DNA of 64,000 nucleotides from Acanthosoma haemorrhoidale (Eukaryota > Arthropoda > Insecta > Hemiptera > Acanthosomatidae): NCBI GenBank assembly GCA_930367205.1, contig OV884011.1:170139226-170203225 (forward strand). Direction: 5' to 3'. Position numbers and translations under genes: made by a program. The notes under the pieces were generated by a model. It was not told the origin of the DNA, ran no database searches, and saw only the letters and a program-made list of their open reading frames with translations. This document shows positions 62,801 to 64,000 of this stretch, one piece after another; position 1 is the first letter of the stretch; every line of letters starts with the position of its first letter.

Positions 62801-64000
62801 TATGTAACCCATTTTCTTCCGGCTTCATTTTGACTCCCTGCTCTTTTGGTCCTCACAACAATCTGAGGAAAATCATCTTTGCAGTGGTCATTCTGAAGAA
62901 ATGTTTCTCCAAGGTTGTCAAGTGCTCCGATCCATATAAGACAGTAAGGTATATTGTTCTGAAGATCACTAGTTATGGGTCCTTTTTTGCTTACGATTGT
63001 GTTTTGATTAAATACTCCGTTAGCTTTTCTACTAACTATTTGTAATTGTTGAGTACGTTTGTCCCGATCTTTTTTTAAGAGTACCCCGTATTGAAAGGAA
63101 TCATCACATGCCGTGAATACCCTATTGCGGGTGATGGGTCCAGAATTTCTTCTGCGCCTTGCAACACTTTGCCTGCGTTCGTTGTCGCAGTAATCTCCTG
63201 CCCTTTCCGGTTAGTTCCTCTCTCTAATCTACAATAGCGCCCTGTGGGTTTTTCTTGAAATCAATGTCGAGGACTATGTAATCTGCAAATACAGATCATA
63301 CTCTATGATTGACCCTTTTAAATATATAAATAGTTTTTGACTTACATTTTTTTTCGTTATCCGACCCATATTTCACCTTTAGCTCAATTGCTTAGTTGTC
63401 AGAGCCTGAACTATCATTGGAACCTTTAGATCTAGTTTGACCTCACCGGGACTGAAAGCAATCCTGTTTTAAATTGGAGGAGTAAAAAAACAACAACAAA
63501 TGGAATTATATATAGCCAGTGGCTGTGATGATGGTTGAGACGAACTGCTTCCGTTAATCAGAGTCGACACACAGATAGCAGATTTGTTTGCTGTCCAGGC
63601 CAATGTAAACTGTTACTTTTCAGATCTATCGTTTATCTTTCTTGCCTCGGGCGGCCCTATGATATATCTGTCGTACTGTATAGCATGTGCTCAAGTATTA
63701 GTAGGTTTGTGCCAATTGTGTAGGCAGTCACTGATCTATGATACATATCCAGGAAACAATACCTCTCTTATCTCTTGTTGAACAGTATCTTTTGTTGATA
63801 CGACGTGCTGCAATAGGTGTATACTCAGGTGAACTTCCCTCGTGCCGTATTAGACAAGATAAAAAAACAGACTAAAAGATTGTGGGAAGGTCGTGCGGTA
63901 TACTGATCAGATGGGGGGGACTATACCATTACTAAAATTGACAGTATAAACATTGTCGTTCATTCATTTAATTGTCTTTTTGCAATATTTCCATTATTAT
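59846..64000 (+). other. Downstream region, no supportable exon
   Basis: If exon 10 or the microexon continues, the next exon should encode the Trp-containing PH helix. I found none with matching phase here, so it probably lies beyond the window. The region holds a degenerate tRNA-like stretch at 59898-59965 (TGGCTCAATGGCTTGC...) and another at 63379-63445 (TTAGCTCAATTGCTTAG...GACCTC). There is also a GATGACAGTCGTG...TCGAAAACGC stretch at 60769-60800, of the kind found at the ends of LINE or Penelope-like elements. From 60.9 kb the sequence is less AT-rich, with short unrecognised ORFs. Confidence 0.5.
63379..63445 (+). repeat. Possible tRNA-derived SINE-like fragment
   Basis: An A-box-like TTAGCTCAATTGCTTAG is followed about 45 bp later by a weak B box, GTTTGACCTC. 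It is too degenerate for a tRNA. Confidence 0.25.

Overview
The window is eukaryotic nuclear DNA, AT-rich and with very little coding sequence. It suggests an arthropod, most likely an insect. The evidence is a split gene with GT-AG introns of 89 bp to 25 kb, two decayed mariner transposons, LINE and Penelope-like remnants, tRNA-headed SINE-like fragments and long microsatellites. I cannot name the species.

Only one gene is firmly supported. Ten exons on the + strand, plus a candidate 24-nt microexon, encode the middle of a Rho guanine-nucleotide exchange factor of the Drosophila RhoGEF2 / vertebrate ARHGEF1-11-12 type. Reading phases agree across every junction from 458 to 58561. Exons 1-4 (458-593, 9151-9232, 20631-20683, 46072-46155) encode a low-complexity, charged linker. 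Exon 5 (49754-49923) enters the Dbl-homology (DH) domain. Exons 6-8 (51175-51401, 51678-51871, 55025-55256) complete the DH domain. Exons 9-10 (55346-55562, 58474-58561) encode most of the pleckstrin-homology (PH) domain. The upstream PDZ, RGS-like and C1 regions expected in this family, and the last PH helix plus C-terminal tail, are not in the window. The 5' and 3' parts of the gene must lie outside it.

The rest is intron. 1.7-3.0 kb: mariner copy 1. 5.15-5.47 kb: GC-rich island. 8.8-10.5 kb: two pairs of direct repeats, one pair bracketing exon 2. 12.2-12.8 kb: LINE reverse-transcriptase remnant. 17.7 kb: hAT-like terminus. 22.2-24.2 kb: mariner copy 2 beside a Penelope-like remnant. 26.3-26.5 kb: second GC-rich island. 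27.0/28.1 kb: direct repeat pair. 35.4-36.4 kb: (CT)n tract and LTR-like element. 38.8-39.0 kb: unassigned coding-like segment. 46.7-48.4 kb: 155-bp satellite array, ended by a mini-mariner. 52.7-53.4 kb: second LTR-like element with (CT)n. 53.7-54.0 kb: Jockey-like LINE 3' remnant. 54.1/54.8 kb: a 115-bp duplication that reads as identical. The last 4 kb carries no exon I can support.

I found no clear new biological system. The best leads are the phase-preserving microexon inside the PH domain, the dimeric higher-order structure of the satellite with its palindromic mariner boundary, and the tandem (NAGNAG) acceptor of exon 5.
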